Part shown: positions 1 to 7,034 of the stretch, piece after piece
Numbering within the stretch: position 1 is the first letter of the stretch
Layout of the letters: every line of letters begins with the position of its first letter
Notes under the pieces: generated by a model
Databases searched by the model: none
Told to the model about the DNA's origin: nothing
What the model saw: the letters and a program-made list of their open reading frames with translations, nothing else
Origin: a virus
Strand: one strand, 5' to 3'
Virus record (IMG/VR): IMGVR_UViG_3300047323_000320
Span: 1 to 64,000 of that record
Length of the DNA: 64,000 nt
Translations under genes and position numbers: made by a program

Positions 1-2
1 AG

Positions 3-107
3 CAAACCTGGGAAATGCTGGTGCGTGAGCCATTCCAGCGCACGTACAGGGAATTGAGGCAGCTACACGACCAGTCGGCCGCCATATTGTCGCGGCGCCT
101 GCGATAG
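3..107 (+). CDS. C-terminal end of an unknown rightward gene (partial)
   Basis: An open frame enters from the left edge of the window in frame 3 and ends at TAG (105-107), giving the last 34 residues of a protein (QTWEMLVREPF... to ...SRRLR). The tail is charged and helical with no recognisable motif. It converges on the leftward operon and its stop lies within a hairpin. It cannot be the continuation of the gene that starts at 63911, because the frames disagree across that junction. Function unknown. Confidence 0.5.
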   Translation, partial: QTWEMLVREPFQRTYRELRQLHDQSAAILSRRLR

Positions 108-113
108 GCGCCG
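93..113. terminator. Convergent hairpin, probable bidirectional terminator
   Basis: A perfect 8-bp inverted repeat (CGGCGCCT, 5-nt loop, AGGCGCCG) sits between the end of the rightward gene and the end of the leftward operon. There is no strong T run on either side. The convergent position and the stem strength are the only evidence. Confidence 0.5.
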
Positions 114-133
114 TTGCATACTCATAGAATGGT

Positions 134-340
134 TCAGCGCGGGTTTTTGAGGGCGTCGGCAAACCGATGCAGGATGGCTTCCTGCATCGGTGCGGTGAAC
201 TCGCCGTTCATCTGAATGTGGGCAATCCAGCGCTTGCCGTCGAGCAGCACATAGAAATTCGACTCGCCTTGCGCAATGACTTCGAGATTCGGAATCGGTT
301 GCACTTCGATGCTGGGGTCTGCTGCGGGCACAACGTTCAT
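134..340 (-). CDS. Small hypothetical protein, last gene of the leftward operon
   Basis: This 68-residue protein starts at ATG 340, chosen because it overlaps the stop of the upstream gene as ATGA, a typical coupled start. A longer in-frame start at 385 would overlap its neighbour far more. The middle (NFYVLLDGKRWIAHIQMNG) looks like beta strands and the end is helical. No cysteine clusters, signal peptide or membrane segment is visible. Function unknown. Confidence 0.6.
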   Translation of the reverse strand: MNVVPAADPSIEVQPIPNLEVIAQGESNFYVLLDGKRWIAHIQMNGEFTAPMQEAILHRFADALKNPR

Positions 341-741
341 GCTGCCTCCGTGTTTTTGGGCAATGCCTGGCCACAGCATGGGCATACCGGCTGCGCTGCC
401 TTCATCGCCTGTTTCTGCTGCCGCCTGATCGCGGGATAGAGTGAACGCGGGTTGATGCCGTAGCGCTGCGCGGCCGCGTAGGGCGTCGCCTCTGGATGTT
501 CCTTAAGGTAGGCCAGGGCGTGGCGTAGGCGGTCTTTCAGATAGACCGCAATCAGGCGCCAGCCCTCGCGGTCAACGGTGGGCGCTGCGGCCGTCTGAGC
601 AGGCACAGCACGCCGCTTGCCTGCCTCACTCTCATAGACTGCCAGGCCGGTTATATCGTCGCGCTGTAGCGCCTTCTCGATGCTGGCGTGTGCGTCCGGC
701 GCGAACAGCGCGAACAGCGCTTCACGGTCAATGGTGGTCAT
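337..741 (-). CDS. Hypothetical protein with HTH-like segment and C-terminal CxxC knuckle
   Basis: The product has 134 residues. A helical stretch around residues 85-110 (ATPYAAAQRYGINPRSLYPAI) has the spacing of a helix-turn-helix, and the C-terminus carries a CPCCGQ cysteine cluster that could bind a metal. This suggests a small DNA-binding regulator, but the call rests on pattern only. It is ATGA-coupled to both neighbours (start 741, stop 337), so it is translated as part of the leftward operon. Confidence 0.65.
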   Translation of the reverse strand: MTTIDREALFALFAPDAHASIEKALQRDDITGLAVYESEAGKRRAVPAQTAAAPTVDREGWRLIAVYLKDRLRHALAYLKEHPEATPYAAAQRYGINPRSLYPAIRRQQKQAMKAAQPVCPCCGQALPKNTEAA

Positions 742-983
742 GGCTGGTTTGCGGCCTTCAATTGCTTTACCTCAGATTCGAGCGCTTTTAGTCGTTCCTT
801 GATCGTGTCGATATCTTCCCATTGCGCGGTCGCGCCTTCGCCAAAATTGGCCAGGTCGCGGCGCACGGCATGAACGGCGTGTTCAAGCGTCGTCAGGCGG
901 CTCTTGATCTGCTTGAACCCTTCGGCGTTCTCTTCGCGCATTTCGCGGAGTTGGACCAGAACGATATTGTTTTCGTCGGACAT
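738..983 (-). CDS. Small coiled-coil protein
   Basis: The 81-residue product is almost entirely heptad-patterned (LREMREENAEGFKQIKSRL... and IKERLKALESEVKQLKAAN), so it should form a coiled coil. The start follows a CAGGGG ribosome site. It overlaps the next gene as ATGA. There is no enzymatic motif; it could be an adaptor or an antitoxin-like partner, but nothing in the sequence decides this. Confidence 0.6.
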   Translation of the reverse strand: MSDENNIVLVQLREMREENAEGFKQIKSRLTTLEHAVHAVRRDLANFGEGATAQWEDIDTIKERLKALESEVKQLKAANQP

Positions 984-1024
984 TTTTAGCCCCTGTGTTA
1001 AGTCTCAAAGTATAGCGCCAGGCG

Positions 1025-1408
1025 TTACCCTTGGCGCGTGGCGTGGTTATAGCGGTCCTGCAGGCGACTCAAGCGGCGTTCCAGGCGAAGCGCCTTTGCC
1101 TTTTCGTGTCGTTCCGGTTCGCTGGGGTTGCGCATGAACCCTTCCAGCATTTCCTGCAGGCTGCTGGCGACAGCCAGCGTTTCCTTCATCAGCGCTTCCA
1201 GGTCGTGCTGGTCGATATAGGCGAGCGTGTCGCACTGCGGGCAGCGCCCAGCCGGTGACGGATCGCCAGGCGTGAGCATGCAATCGTCTATCACGTTCAG
1301 GTCAGCAAACGCGCCGCGCCAGTCGCAGTCGTCGCAATGGCACGGCGTGGGATCGGGTGGCATGTCGAGCGCGGCGCGATAGTACGACGTGTGTTTGATC
1401 TTTCGCAT
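1025..1408 (-). CDS. Hypothetical protein with two CxxC zinc-knuckle pairs
   Basis: The product has 127 residues. The N-terminal half holds CHCDDC and a later CPQC, the arrangement of a small zinc ribbon. The C-terminal half is a charged helix (EPERHEKAKALRLERRLSRL). The start at 1408 has an AGGAG site in the repeated leader CGCAGGAGTAACGATCATG. A nucleic-acid-binding role is plausible but not shown. Confidence 0.65.
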   Translation of the reverse strand: MRKIKHTSYYRAALDMPPDPTPCHCDDCDWRGAFADLNVIDDCMLTPGDPSPAGRCPQCDTLAYIDQHDLEALMKETLAVASSLQEMLEGFMRNPSEPERHEKAKALRLERRLSRLQDRYNHATRQG

Positions 1409-1455
1409 GATCGTTACTCCTGCGGTTGTGTGAGTGGTTCCACGCGGTCCAGGTC
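1406..1455 (-). repeat. Leader/3'-tail repeat, copy A
   Basis: This is one of three direct repeats (about 1406-1455, 1600-1631 and 1943-1993). Each carries the same leader, GGTTGTGTGAG... with AGGAG before ATG when read on the minus strand. Copies A and C also share the preceding TTCCACGCGGTCCAGGTCA, which encodes the end of the 62-residue gene. They look like remnants of tandem gene duplication. Confidence 0.7.
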
Positions 1456-1602
1456 AATCGACGTGGCGTATTGAATGTCGGCGTACTGCTGCGCCAGATC
1501 GCGCCAGGCAATCCACGCATGTGAGGCGTCCACATGCATCCGGCATTTGCCACGGCCGAGGTTGGGGCGGGATATGTGCACGGTGAAATGAAAGCGTTTC
1601 AT
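1414..1602 (-). CDS. Small hypothetical protein (62 aa)
   Basis: The start was placed at ATG 1602 (MKRFHFTVHIS...) because it follows the repeated AGGAG leader; the longer reading to 1689 would run through that leader. The sequence has a beta-rich start and a helix (AWIAWRDLAQQYADIQYAT). The last residues, LDRVEPLTQPQE, are encoded by the repeat that precedes the next gene, and the same coding tail appears without its gene at 1943-1993. Function unknown. Confidence 0.6.
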   Translation of the reverse strand: MKRFHFTVHISRPNLGRGKCRMHVDASHAWIAWRDLAQQYADIQYATSIDLDRVEPLTQPQE

Positions 1603-1631
1603 GATCGTTACTCCTGCGGTTGTGTGAGTGG
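1600..1631 (-). repeat. Leader repeat, copy B
   Basis: The 32 bp CATGATCGTTACTCCTGCGG followed by TTGTGTGAGTGG is identical to copy A over this span and supplies the ribosome site for the 62-residue gene. Confidence 0.75.
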
Positions 1632-1666
1632 GCAAGCTGGGCGCGCCAGTAGCGCGCCGGGTTTGC

Positions 1667-1945
1667 CTACTTCGAACCCTCGCCACCATATACGCACGTC
1701 TTTTTGTGGTCGTTGAATCCAGGCGGCACGCGGTCGGCGCGGCACTTCATGGAAAGCATTGCTGCATGCGGCCGTGACTCGGCGGCCGATAGTTCGCGCA
1801 GGCGTTGCTGCGCTGCTGCGAACGTGAGTTGTTCGGCGCATTCATGAAAGACCGTCGAGGGTCCACCGTACACAATCGCGGCGCCTCCGCGTTCATAGAA
1901 TTCGGCTTGCCTGACTATCAGGCGAAAATCGTATAGCTTGGCCAT
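1667..1945 (-). CDS. Hypothetical protein (92 aa)
   Basis: The start at 1945 follows GCAGGAGTTAAGACC in copy C of the repeated leader. The protein has a strand-rich N-terminus (AKLYDFRLIVRQAEFYERGG) and a helical middle. Two cysteines near the C-terminus are not in a recognisable metal site. It belongs to the leftward operon. Function unknown. Confidence 0.6.
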   Translation of the reverse strand: MAKLYDFRLIVRQAEFYERGGAAIVYGGPSTVFHECAEQLTFAAAQQRLRELSAAESRPHAAMLSMKCRADRVPPGFNDHKKTCVYGGEGSK

Positions 1946-1993
1946 GGTCTTAACTCCTGCGGTTGTGTGAGGGGTTCCACGCGGTCCAGGTCA
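1943..1993 (-). repeat. Leader/3'-tail repeat, copy C
   Basis: About 50 bp match copy A with a few substitutions, including the leftover coding tail for LDRVEPLTQPQE. No complete gene of that family precedes it, so it looks like the scar of a deleted duplicate. Confidence 0.7.
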
Positions 1994-2566
1994 TTCGGCC
2001 GTAGCTGCGACTTTGCCGCGTGCTTTCAAAGTCTCATCCGTCAACGTCTGCATCGACAGCAGAAAGCCCGCGCCGTCTTTGCGTGGCTCACGGCGGCGCA
2101 GATCAAAAACGCTGCTGGCTCGGTAGCCGTCGCGCAGTTCAAAGCCGGTGTTATAGCCGGATTCGATGAACGCATGGGCGATGCCTGCCGCGACGCATAC
2201 GCGCCGGCAGAATTCCGCGTATGCGCCATCGCCCTTTGCATAGCCTAGTTCGTTGTTGAATGCTTCCAGGCGCTTCTCTATCCGCTCCATGGTCTTAAGC
2301 ATGGCGCGCAGGTCGTTCAGTTCGTGGCGGCCGCTTTCATCCGATACCAGGCGGATACCATAGACGCCTGAAAAGTCGCGGCTCACGTAGGCGGTCGCGT
2401 CGAGCGAAAGGCTATGCAAAAAGCTATTGCCGCACACTCTGTAGAGTTTCAGGTGTAACTCCGCACCATCGCCCCAGGTGTTTGCGCGCGCGAACGCGTA
2501 CGCATAGGGCGTTTCGTTTTTGTCGGTGGGCGCTTCGACGTGCTTTTTCGCGAGGGTAACAGTCAT
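1991..2566 (-). CDS. Hypothetical protein (191 aa)
   Basis: Start ATG 2566 follows CGGAGTTAAGGCC. The protein is mixed alpha/beta with strands at residues 20-70, a long amphipathic helix (DLRAMLKTMERIEKRLEAFNNE) and a C-terminal strand region. No catalytic motif or membrane segment is seen. Its size and position suggest an early accessory phage protein. Function unknown. Confidence 0.65.
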   Translation of the reverse strand: MTVTLAKKHVEAPTDKNETPYAYAFARANTWGDGAELHLKLYRVCGNSFLHSLSLDATAYVSRDFSGVYGIRLVSDESGRHELNDLRAMLKTMERIEKRLEAFNNELGYAKGDGAYAEFCRRVCVAAGIAHAFIESGYNTGFELRDGYRASSVFDLRRREPRKDGAGFLLSMQTLTDETLKARGKVAATAE

Positions 2567-2570
2567 GGCC

Positions 2571-2912
2571 TTAACTCCGTGCGTTGGGATAGGTGCGGCT
2601 GAGCTTCACAAACTGGCTTGATGACTTCCACTCCAGCACGTCGCGGCCGGCGTCGGTCAGTAACCAGTAGTCGTCATGGTGCGTCGGCGCGAGCGAGCCG
2701 AACGCAAAGCACACATTAGCCGCGAGCCGTGCGGCGTCGCGCATGTCTTTGCATTCGATTGGATCACTTACGCGTCCCTGCGGATCGGTTGAGCCGAATT
2801 GGACCGTATAGCGCGGGCGGGCTTTCTTCTGCGCGGGCATCGTTTCTAACTCCTGTATCAGGCTGCGTTCATATCCGACCCAGGCGCGGCGTTCGGCAAA
2901 TCGCGGGTGCAT
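2571..2912 (-). CDS. Hypothetical protein with two well-spaced in-frame starts
   Basis: The frame offers ATG 2912 (MHPRFAERR) after TTTAGGAGTCCAAACC and ATG 2840 (MPAQKKARPRY) after ACAGGAGTTAGAAACG. Both have AGGAG at good spacing, so 113- and 89-residue forms may both be made. The shorter core includes YTVQFGSTDPQGRVSDPIECKDMRDAARLAANV. The longer form is reported. Function unknown. Confidence 0.6.
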   Translation of the reverse strand: MHPRFAERRAWVGYERSLIQELETMPAQKKARPRYTVQFGSTDPQGRVSDPIECKDMRDAARLAANVCFAFGSLAPTHHDDYWLLTDAGRDVLEWKSSSQFVKLSRTYPNARS

Positions 2913-2966
2913 GGTTTGGACTCCTAAAGCGTGTGATTGGGCGCCCATTGCTGGGCGCCGTGGTTG

Positions 2967-3611
2967 TTAGAAAGGTCCGTCCTGCTGGTCGTCGGCCGGC
3001 GCGGGCTTCGTCGGTTTGCGCGGTGCGGGCTTCGTCGGCGTCGGCGTCGGCGTCGGCTTCTGTGCGGCTGCTACGGGTTGCGCTTCGGTGGCGGCTGCTA
3101 CGTCATCCAGTGATACCGCGCCGTTGGGAAATAGCAGGGTCATCAGGTCGCCTTGCGTGGCCTTGCCGCGCGCGGGCGCGAGTCGTTGAACCTTCGGCAA
3201 GGGTTCCTCGCCGTCGAGACCCCAGGGCGCTTCTGCGTAGCCGTCGAGCGCGCGGATTGCTTCGGTCATGATCGCGCGGACGATAGTCGCGCAGTCTGAC
3301 GCCTCGTAATCGTCTACCTCGCAAGCCTGGTAGTTGAAGCACTGCGCGGACTTCAGCACCACAACCGGCGCGAGGTCGGCCGCGTCGGCGGGCCGCCAGG
3401 TGATAGCGTAGTCGGGCCTGTAATCGTCATCAGCCGGATAGCGGGCGCGCAAGCTGGCGATATTGCCCGCCAGCAGGATATCGGCGAACGCCTGCGCGCG
3501 GTGCGTGGCGTCGATGCAATCGCCATTGTTGAGCGTGAGGCGAATCCGGCGCGCCTGGGCGAACGTCGCGAGCGCGTTAATGTGGCGGACTGAGCAAAGA
3601 AAGGCGGACAT
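2967..3611 (-). CDS. Hypothetical protein with Pro/Thr/Lys-rich tail
   Basis: The 214-residue protein has a globular N-terminal region of about 165 residues. Its C-terminal tail (KPTPTPTPTKPAPRKPTKPAP) is disordered and encoded by an obvious GTCGGC repeat. It starts after TGGAGGCTTAACC at 3611 and ends in DDQQDGPF. The acidic C-terminus after a basic linker recalls ssDNA-binding proteins, but the fold is not recognisable, so no function is assigned. Confidence 0.6.
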   Translation of the reverse strand: MSAFLCSVRHINALATFAQARRIRLTLNNGDCIDATHRAQAFADILLAGNIASLRARYPADDDYRPDYAITWRPADAADLAPVVVLKSAQCFNYQACEVDDYEASDCATIVRAIMTEAIRALDGYAEAPWGLDGEEPLPKVQRLAPARGKATQGDLMTLLFPNGAVSLDDVAAATEAQPVAAAQKPTPTPTPTKPAPRKPTKPAPADDQQDGPF

Positions 3612-3613
3612 GG

Positions 3614-3928
3614 TTAAGCCTCCAGGGGTTGCGTTGTGGGTTGCGGCGCGGGCCGCGTGAACTGTGAAACCTTGCTATGCAGGTGCGGGACGTGAAGCAG
3701 GGCATACGCACAGATCAGGTCGATATGCTCGGCTTCGGGATGCACGAGTGCGGCGCGGCCGTACAGCGCTGTAACCTGCTCAATCGCCAACTCTTCAGCC
3801 TGTGCCACGTCGCCAAGGTGCGCGGCGTTGCCGGACTGGAGCGCGGCGCTTTTCACTGCGGCCCAATCGGTGCGGACCTGGCTAACAGCCGGCGAGCGGG
3901 CGAAGAGTTTGCGAACGGCGTTGAACAT
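3614..3928 (-). CDS. Hypothetical protein (104 aa)
   Basis: The protein starts at 3928 after GAGAGAAATAACC. It is mostly helical (VRTDWAAVKSAALQSGNAAHLGDVAQAEELAIEQV) with a low-complexity tail. It lies directly upstream of the 214-residue gene with 2 nt between them. No motif was recognised. Confidence 0.6.
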   Translation of the reverse strand: MFNAVRKLFARSPAVSQVRTDWAAVKSAALQSGNAAHLGDVAQAEELAIEQVTALYGRAALVHPEAEHIDLICAYALLHVPHLHSKVSQFTRPAPQPTTQPLEA

Positions 3929-3964
3929 GGTTATTTCTCTCAGGTGTGGTTGTGGTAATTCATC

Positions 3965-4028
3965 GTAAGTACAACTTACCGGCGCTTATGTGCGGCCGCA
4001 TACTCGGCGCCCCGTTTTTACAGGGCGC
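3965..4028. promoter_or_regulatory. Hairpins between DUF932 gene and downstream operon
   Basis: GTAAGTACAACTTAC (3965-3979) is a perfect 6-3-6 palindrome. About 30 bp upstream in the leftward sense, GGCGCCC and GGGCGCC flank a loop containing TTTTT. The first could be an operator and the second an attenuating hairpin that lowers expression downstream of the DUF932 gene. Confidence 0.35.
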
Positions 4029-4043
4029 CTGATATGCGAATGC

Positions 4044-5033
4044 TTAGGCGGTGAGAAGGTCGAGCACCTTCACTTTCAGTTTTTCGCCAGGACCGAACCA
4101 TGCCGACTCCAGGCGGTTATCCTGGGACGTGGCGCGTACATGGTGATCGACAAACTCCGTTGCCGCGTTCAGCAGGCCCCATGCGGTGCCTTTCACGCCG
4201 TCAAGATTGGAGCCGCGCCCGCTGCCCTGGAAAAGGTCCATCATCTTTTTGAATGCTGCTTTCTCCTGCGCTTCCTGCACCTGCGCAGAGGTCAGCGTGT
4301 TAAAACGCTTGTCGGTCAATGCTTCGATCAGCACGCGTTCGGCCTTGTCGGCGCTAACACGTTCGCCCGCCAGCAGGCGCATTGTCCCTGCCCAGGCGTT
4401 GAACTCTTCGCGGCTAATGCCCAGTTCATCCTTCATCGCCTCCGCGTCAAACGTCGAGCGGTGGCTAATCTTCGCGTCAGCACGGCCGCGCAATGCTGCG
4501 GTCATGGTGTTTTGGCAAACGACGCGAACCGTGGTGCGCTTGCCGGTTGTTGCCATGCTGCCGTCCGTCGCGGTTGCCAGCAGCAGATAGCCGCCTACCT
4601 TGTCGGCCGCGTTTTTGATCGTTGCCTCTGCACCGATCTTCGCGAGCGCCCAAAACTTGCGGCCGCCGTGCAACGTGCCGGCCGTTTCCAGGCTAAAGCC
4701 TGCCTGCGCCGTCAGATCGGCCATGAAGTCGAGAATCTCGCGCGGCTGAACAATCTTGAAGCGGGCCGACACGATGCCCAGGGAGTCTTTCGTATCCGAG
4801 CGCATCAGAACGCGCATGTCGTCAACCGTGCGCCATGCGTCGGCGCCCTGGCCGTAGCCGGTGGCATAGCGAACAAAGCCGGATTGAATCTTCCAGTCCA
4901 TCCCGGCGGCCGCCGCCCACTCTTCATGCGTGGCGCCTTCCTCCAGGCGTTCGCCCAGGCCGTGCCAGGGCGTGGCGCCGATATAGGCCATTTCGGCTTT
5001 GCCGTTCGAGCGGATAGTAAGTGCGTGTGCCAT
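4044..5033 (-). CDS. DUF932 (phage/plasmid-like TIGR03299) protein
   Basis: The 329-residue product matches the DUF932 family, widespread in phages and plasmids and biochemically uncharacterised. Recognisable features are the opening (NGKAEMAYIGATPWHGLGERL), the central FKIVQPREILDFM and GGRKFWALAKIG blocks, and the TTVRVVCQNTMTAAL segment. The start at 5033 has an AGGG site in ACAAGGGTTCTAACC. It is the first gene of the leftward operon and lies next to two repressor-type operators, so it is probably shut off in the lysogen. Family assignment is firm; function is open. Confidence 0.85.
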   Translation of the reverse strand: MAHALTIRSNGKAEMAYIGATPWHGLGERLEEGATHEEWAAAAGMDWKIQSGFVRYATGYGQGADAWRTVDDMRVLMRSDTKDSLGIVSARFKIVQPREILDFMADLTAQAGFSLETAGTLHGGRKFWALAKIGAEATIKNAADKVGGYLLLATATDGSMATTGKRTTVRVVCQNTMTAALRGRADAKISHRSTFDAEAMKDELGISREEFNAWAGTMRLLAGERVSADKAERVLIEALTDKRFNTLTSAQVQEAQEKAAFKKMMDLFQGSGRGSNLDGVKGTAWGLLNAATEFVDHHVRATSQDNRLESAWFGPGEKLKVKVLDLLTA

Positions 5034-5054
5034 GGTTAGAACCCTTGTTCGTGA

Positions 5055-5071
5055 ATTGAGAAAATGACAAT
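5055..5071. promoter_or_regulatory. Repressor-type operator O1
   Basis: ATTGAGAAAATGACAAT matches 15 of 17 positions of the perfect palindrome beside the repressor gene (58844-58860). It lies about 20-40 bp upstream of the DUF932 start codon. Confidence 0.6.
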
Positions 5072-5143
5072 TGATCGAGTGGTGCGAATTTCCTTAAGGC
5101 CCGTCTTTCCCGCGCCCCGAAGGGTGATTGAAGAATAGGCTTA

Positions 5144-5164
5144 TACAGCTAGTTGTACAGCTAG
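5144..5164 (-). promoter_or_regulatory. Leftward promoter/operator candidate with tandem TACAGCTAG
   Basis: TACAGCTAGTTG followed by TACAGCTAG forms a 12-bp-period direct repeat and an imperfect palindrome about TGTACA. Read leftward it gives CAACTAGCTGTATAAG, whose TATAAG resembles a -10 box. The same 12-mer occurs in a good leftward promoter at 47752. No convincing -35 box is seen here. Confidence 0.45.
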
Positions 5165-5178
5165 GGAAAACCCTACAA

Positions 5179-5195
5179 ATTGTCCTTTTCTCAAT
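5179..5195. promoter_or_regulatory. Repressor-type operator O2
   Basis: ATTGTCCTTTTCTCAAT is 15/17 identical to the operator at 57996 (ATTGAGCTTTTCTCAAT) and shares the ATTGAGAAAA core on the minus strand. Confidence 0.6.
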
Positions 5196-5286
5196 TTATT
5201 TGTGGGGTAACGCACACAAAACCGGCTCTCGCGGTTAATATCGGCCCTGGGAAATTGCCTCCTGCAATTCCACGAATCAATCAAGC

Positions 5287-5310
5287 GGTCGCCACTCGGC
5301 GGCCGTTTTT
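5287..5310 (+). terminator. Rho-independent terminator or attenuator before the virion operon
   Basis: GGTCGCC-actc-GGCGGCC followed by GTTTTT forms a 7-bp stem with one G-U pair. It lies 17 bp before the first rightward gene, so it may end a leader transcript or attenuate the operon. Confidence 0.6.
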
Positions 5311-5326
5311 CATTTGAGGCCGCGCA

Positions 5327-5692
5327 ATGGCAACGACCGTAGAAATCACACTAGGCGACGATGGAAAGCTCACCGTTGGCATTGCTGAGGAACCCAGCGC
5401 AGACCTGGACGACTCGCAGCAGGTGGCGAACGTCGAGCAGGCGTTAGCCATGGCCAAGCATCTGTTAGCGAATCCGCCGGCCGACACGGACGAAGCGAGC
5501 GAGCAGGGCGGCGCCGACGATGACAGCGCGCCCGATGCCGATGCGGCCGGCGCCGCTCAGCCTGCGGCCGGTGGCGATGCTGGCGCGGCTCAGCCTGCGG
5601 CCGGTGGCGATGCTGGCGCCGGTGGCGGTGGCGGTGGCGATGCCCAGGCGATGTGGGATCAATTGGCCCAGCAGCAAGGCCCGGCGCACTGA
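5327..5692 (+). CDS. Acidic low-complexity hypothetical protein
   Basis: The 121-residue product has a short globular N-terminus (ATTVEITLGDDGKLTVGIAEE), an acidic helical part, and a low-complexity C-terminal half with duplicated AAQPAAGGDAGA units and a Gly run. The duplicated unit is also an exact DNA repeat (GCTCAGCCTGCGGCCGGTGG). It ends in AMWDQLAQQQGPAH. It is the first rightward gene, before the terminase block. Role unknown; virion or packaging-associated is a guess from position. Confidence 0.6.
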   Translation: MATTVEITLGDDGKLTVGIAEEPSADLDDSQQVANVEQALAMAKHLLANPPADTDEASEQGGADDDSAPDADAAGAAQPAAGGDAGAAQPAAGGDAGAGGGGGGDAQAMWDQLAQQQGPAH

Positions 5693-6246
5693 GCGCACAA
5701 CGTCCGTTTTGCTGTCTGGAGCGCATACAGCTATCGCCCGCGCGCCCCCAGGCCAGGGCTTCCCAGGACTCTACGAAGCACGCCGCGACGGTTGCGGCCG
5801 CTCCCAGGATTGCAGGAAAGCACGCCGCGCAACGCCGCACAGTGGGCGCGGCTCGACCGTATACAGAGGCCGAGTGTGCATAAGCACAGTTGATAATGTC
5901 CATTATGTAAAATCGTAAGTGACTGATTCTAAAGGGATTGTCACTGTTCGCTAGTGCCAGATCGCCAGAACAGGGCGCATTTGTGGCATTGCGTGGCGTT
6001 GCAGCGTGCGCCGCGTGGCGGATGTGGACGTGTGCCGAGCAGGCCGATCGAGCCGAGCCGCTGCGCTCCTGTGTCTCTGGGAACGAATGAAAGGCGCCGG
6101 CCCAGGATGAGTTTTCGACCCCCCGGCATACCCCAAATTCGCCCGACTTGGGGCCCCCTTTTCGCTCGTGGGCGCAAACAGGGACAAAAATTTTTAAAAA
6201 ATTTTGACGCGCTGTTTAGGACCCCTTAACAGAATCAGGTGAACAG
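5693..6246 (+). other. Non-coding region upstream of the terminase (candidate packaging/regulatory region)
   Basis: No convincing gene is present in these 554 bp. They hold two imperfect direct repeats (TTCCCAGGACTCTACGAAGC at 5760 and CTCCCAGGATTGCAGGAAAGC at 5801, both followed by ACGCCGCG), a 14-bp palindrome ATAATGTCCATTAT (5893-5906), a hairpin CCCCAA...TTGGGG followed by CCCCCTTTT, and an A/T tract (about 6186-6205) leading into TTGACG. A packaging start and the terminase promoter are reasonable guesses. Confidence 0.5.
6204..6232 (+). promoter_or_regulatory. Promoter/regulatory element before the small terminase gene
   Basis: An A/T tract precedes TTGACG (6204-6209, 5/6 to a -35 box), then 17 bp, then TAACAG. 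The imperfect palindrome CTGTTTAGGACCCCTTAACA (from 6212) fills the spacer and -10 area and ends 15 bp before the ATG. Nearly the same 20-mer lies before the gene at 13356. Confidence 0.5.
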
Positions 6247-6951
6247 ATGGCCTCCCGGAAACCTCCGACTCTGAACGCACCGCCCAAATCCAAGGTGCTG
6301 ACACTCGCCGCGTCGACGGACAAGCCCCTGGTGAAGAAGGGCGCCGGCGGCAAGCCGCGCGACATGACGCCGCGTGAAATTCTTGAGCAGCAGATCACCG
6401 AACAGGCACAGGCGCGCTTCGTGGCATCGGCCGCGATCGACGCGGCGGTAGCGATGCAGCAGACGCGCCTGGGCAACACGCGGCCGAGCGCCGCGACGCT
6501 GCGCAGCAAGGCGCGCATCAAGGTCTCGGACGTGCGCGAAGAACTGCTGCTGCGCATCGCGGAAGGCGAGTCGGTTTTCACGATCAGCCACGACGACCAC
6601 ATGCCGGCCCGCGCCACGCTCTACAAGTGGATTCGTGAGGACCCGCAGTTTCGCGCGGAGTACGAGACCGCACTGGAGCAGCGCGCCGACAAGTACGTGG
6701 AACAGATCGCGGACCTGTCGCGCTACATGAGCGAGCGCGCCGCAATGGGCGCGAGTAACGAGGAAGTCACGGCGCTGAAGTCGCACATCAACTCGCTGCA
6801 GTGGATCGCCGCGCGCCTGAATGCGAAGAAGTACGGCGACCGCCAGCAGCTCGACGTCGACCAGAAAATCACGCTGGACGAAAAGCAGCTGGACCAACGC
6901 CTCGCGCTGCTCATGCAGAAGGCGCAACCGAAAAAGCTGCCGGCCGAATGA
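6247..6951 (+). CDS. Terminase small subunit
   Basis: The 234-residue protein is assigned to the small terminase subunits, which recognise the packaging start on phage DNA and recruit the large subunit. A helix-turn-helix-like region (RIAEGESVFTISHDDHMPARATLYKWIRED, about residues 100-130) is followed by the characteristic FRAEYETALEQRADKYVEQI and LQWIAARLNAKKYGDR helices. The N-terminus is basic and disordered. The start at 6247 follows CAGGTGAACAG. Its place just before the large subunit, with one gene inserted, supports the call. Confidence 0.85.
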   Translation: MASRKPPTLNAPPKSKVLTLAASTDKPLVKKGAGGKPRDMTPREILEQQITEQAQARFVASAAIDAAVAMQQTRLGNTRPSAATLRSKARIKVSDVREELLLRIAEGESVFTISHDDHMPARATLYKWIREDPQFRAEYETALEQRADKYVEQIADLSRYMSERAAMGASNEEVTALKSHINSLQWIAARLNAKKYGDRQQLDVDQKITLDEKQLDQRLALLMQKAQPKKLPAE

Positions 6952-7034
6952 ATAGGCGCGCCTATTCAAAAGAATACCCGCACCCTTTCCGCCCAATAGG
7001 GGCGGGCCTCCGGGTGAATAGGCGCGCCGATTCA
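6949..7034. repeat. Twin 20-bp AscI-centred palindromes between terminase genes
   Basis: TGAATAGGCGCGCCTATTCA (6949-6968) is a perfect 20-bp palindrome. A second copy with one change, TGAATAGGCGCGCCGATTCA, lies at 7015-7034, exactly 66 bp later. Between them is a hairpin CCGCCC-aata-GGGGCGG, and a half copy (GCCGATTCAA) follows. The array occupies the non-coding gap after the small terminase gene. Confidence 0.8.

Noticed and set aside
3990-5039. 349-codon plus-strand frame across the DUF932 gene
   Set aside because: It lies entirely antisense to the DUF932 gene, is Arg/Cys/His-rich as expected from a GC-rich shadow, and has no ribosome site.
5954-6229. 91-codon frame in the pre-terminase gap
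   Set aside because: Composition is Arg/Pro-rich shadow-like, it runs across a hairpin and the A/T tract, and there is no ribosome site.
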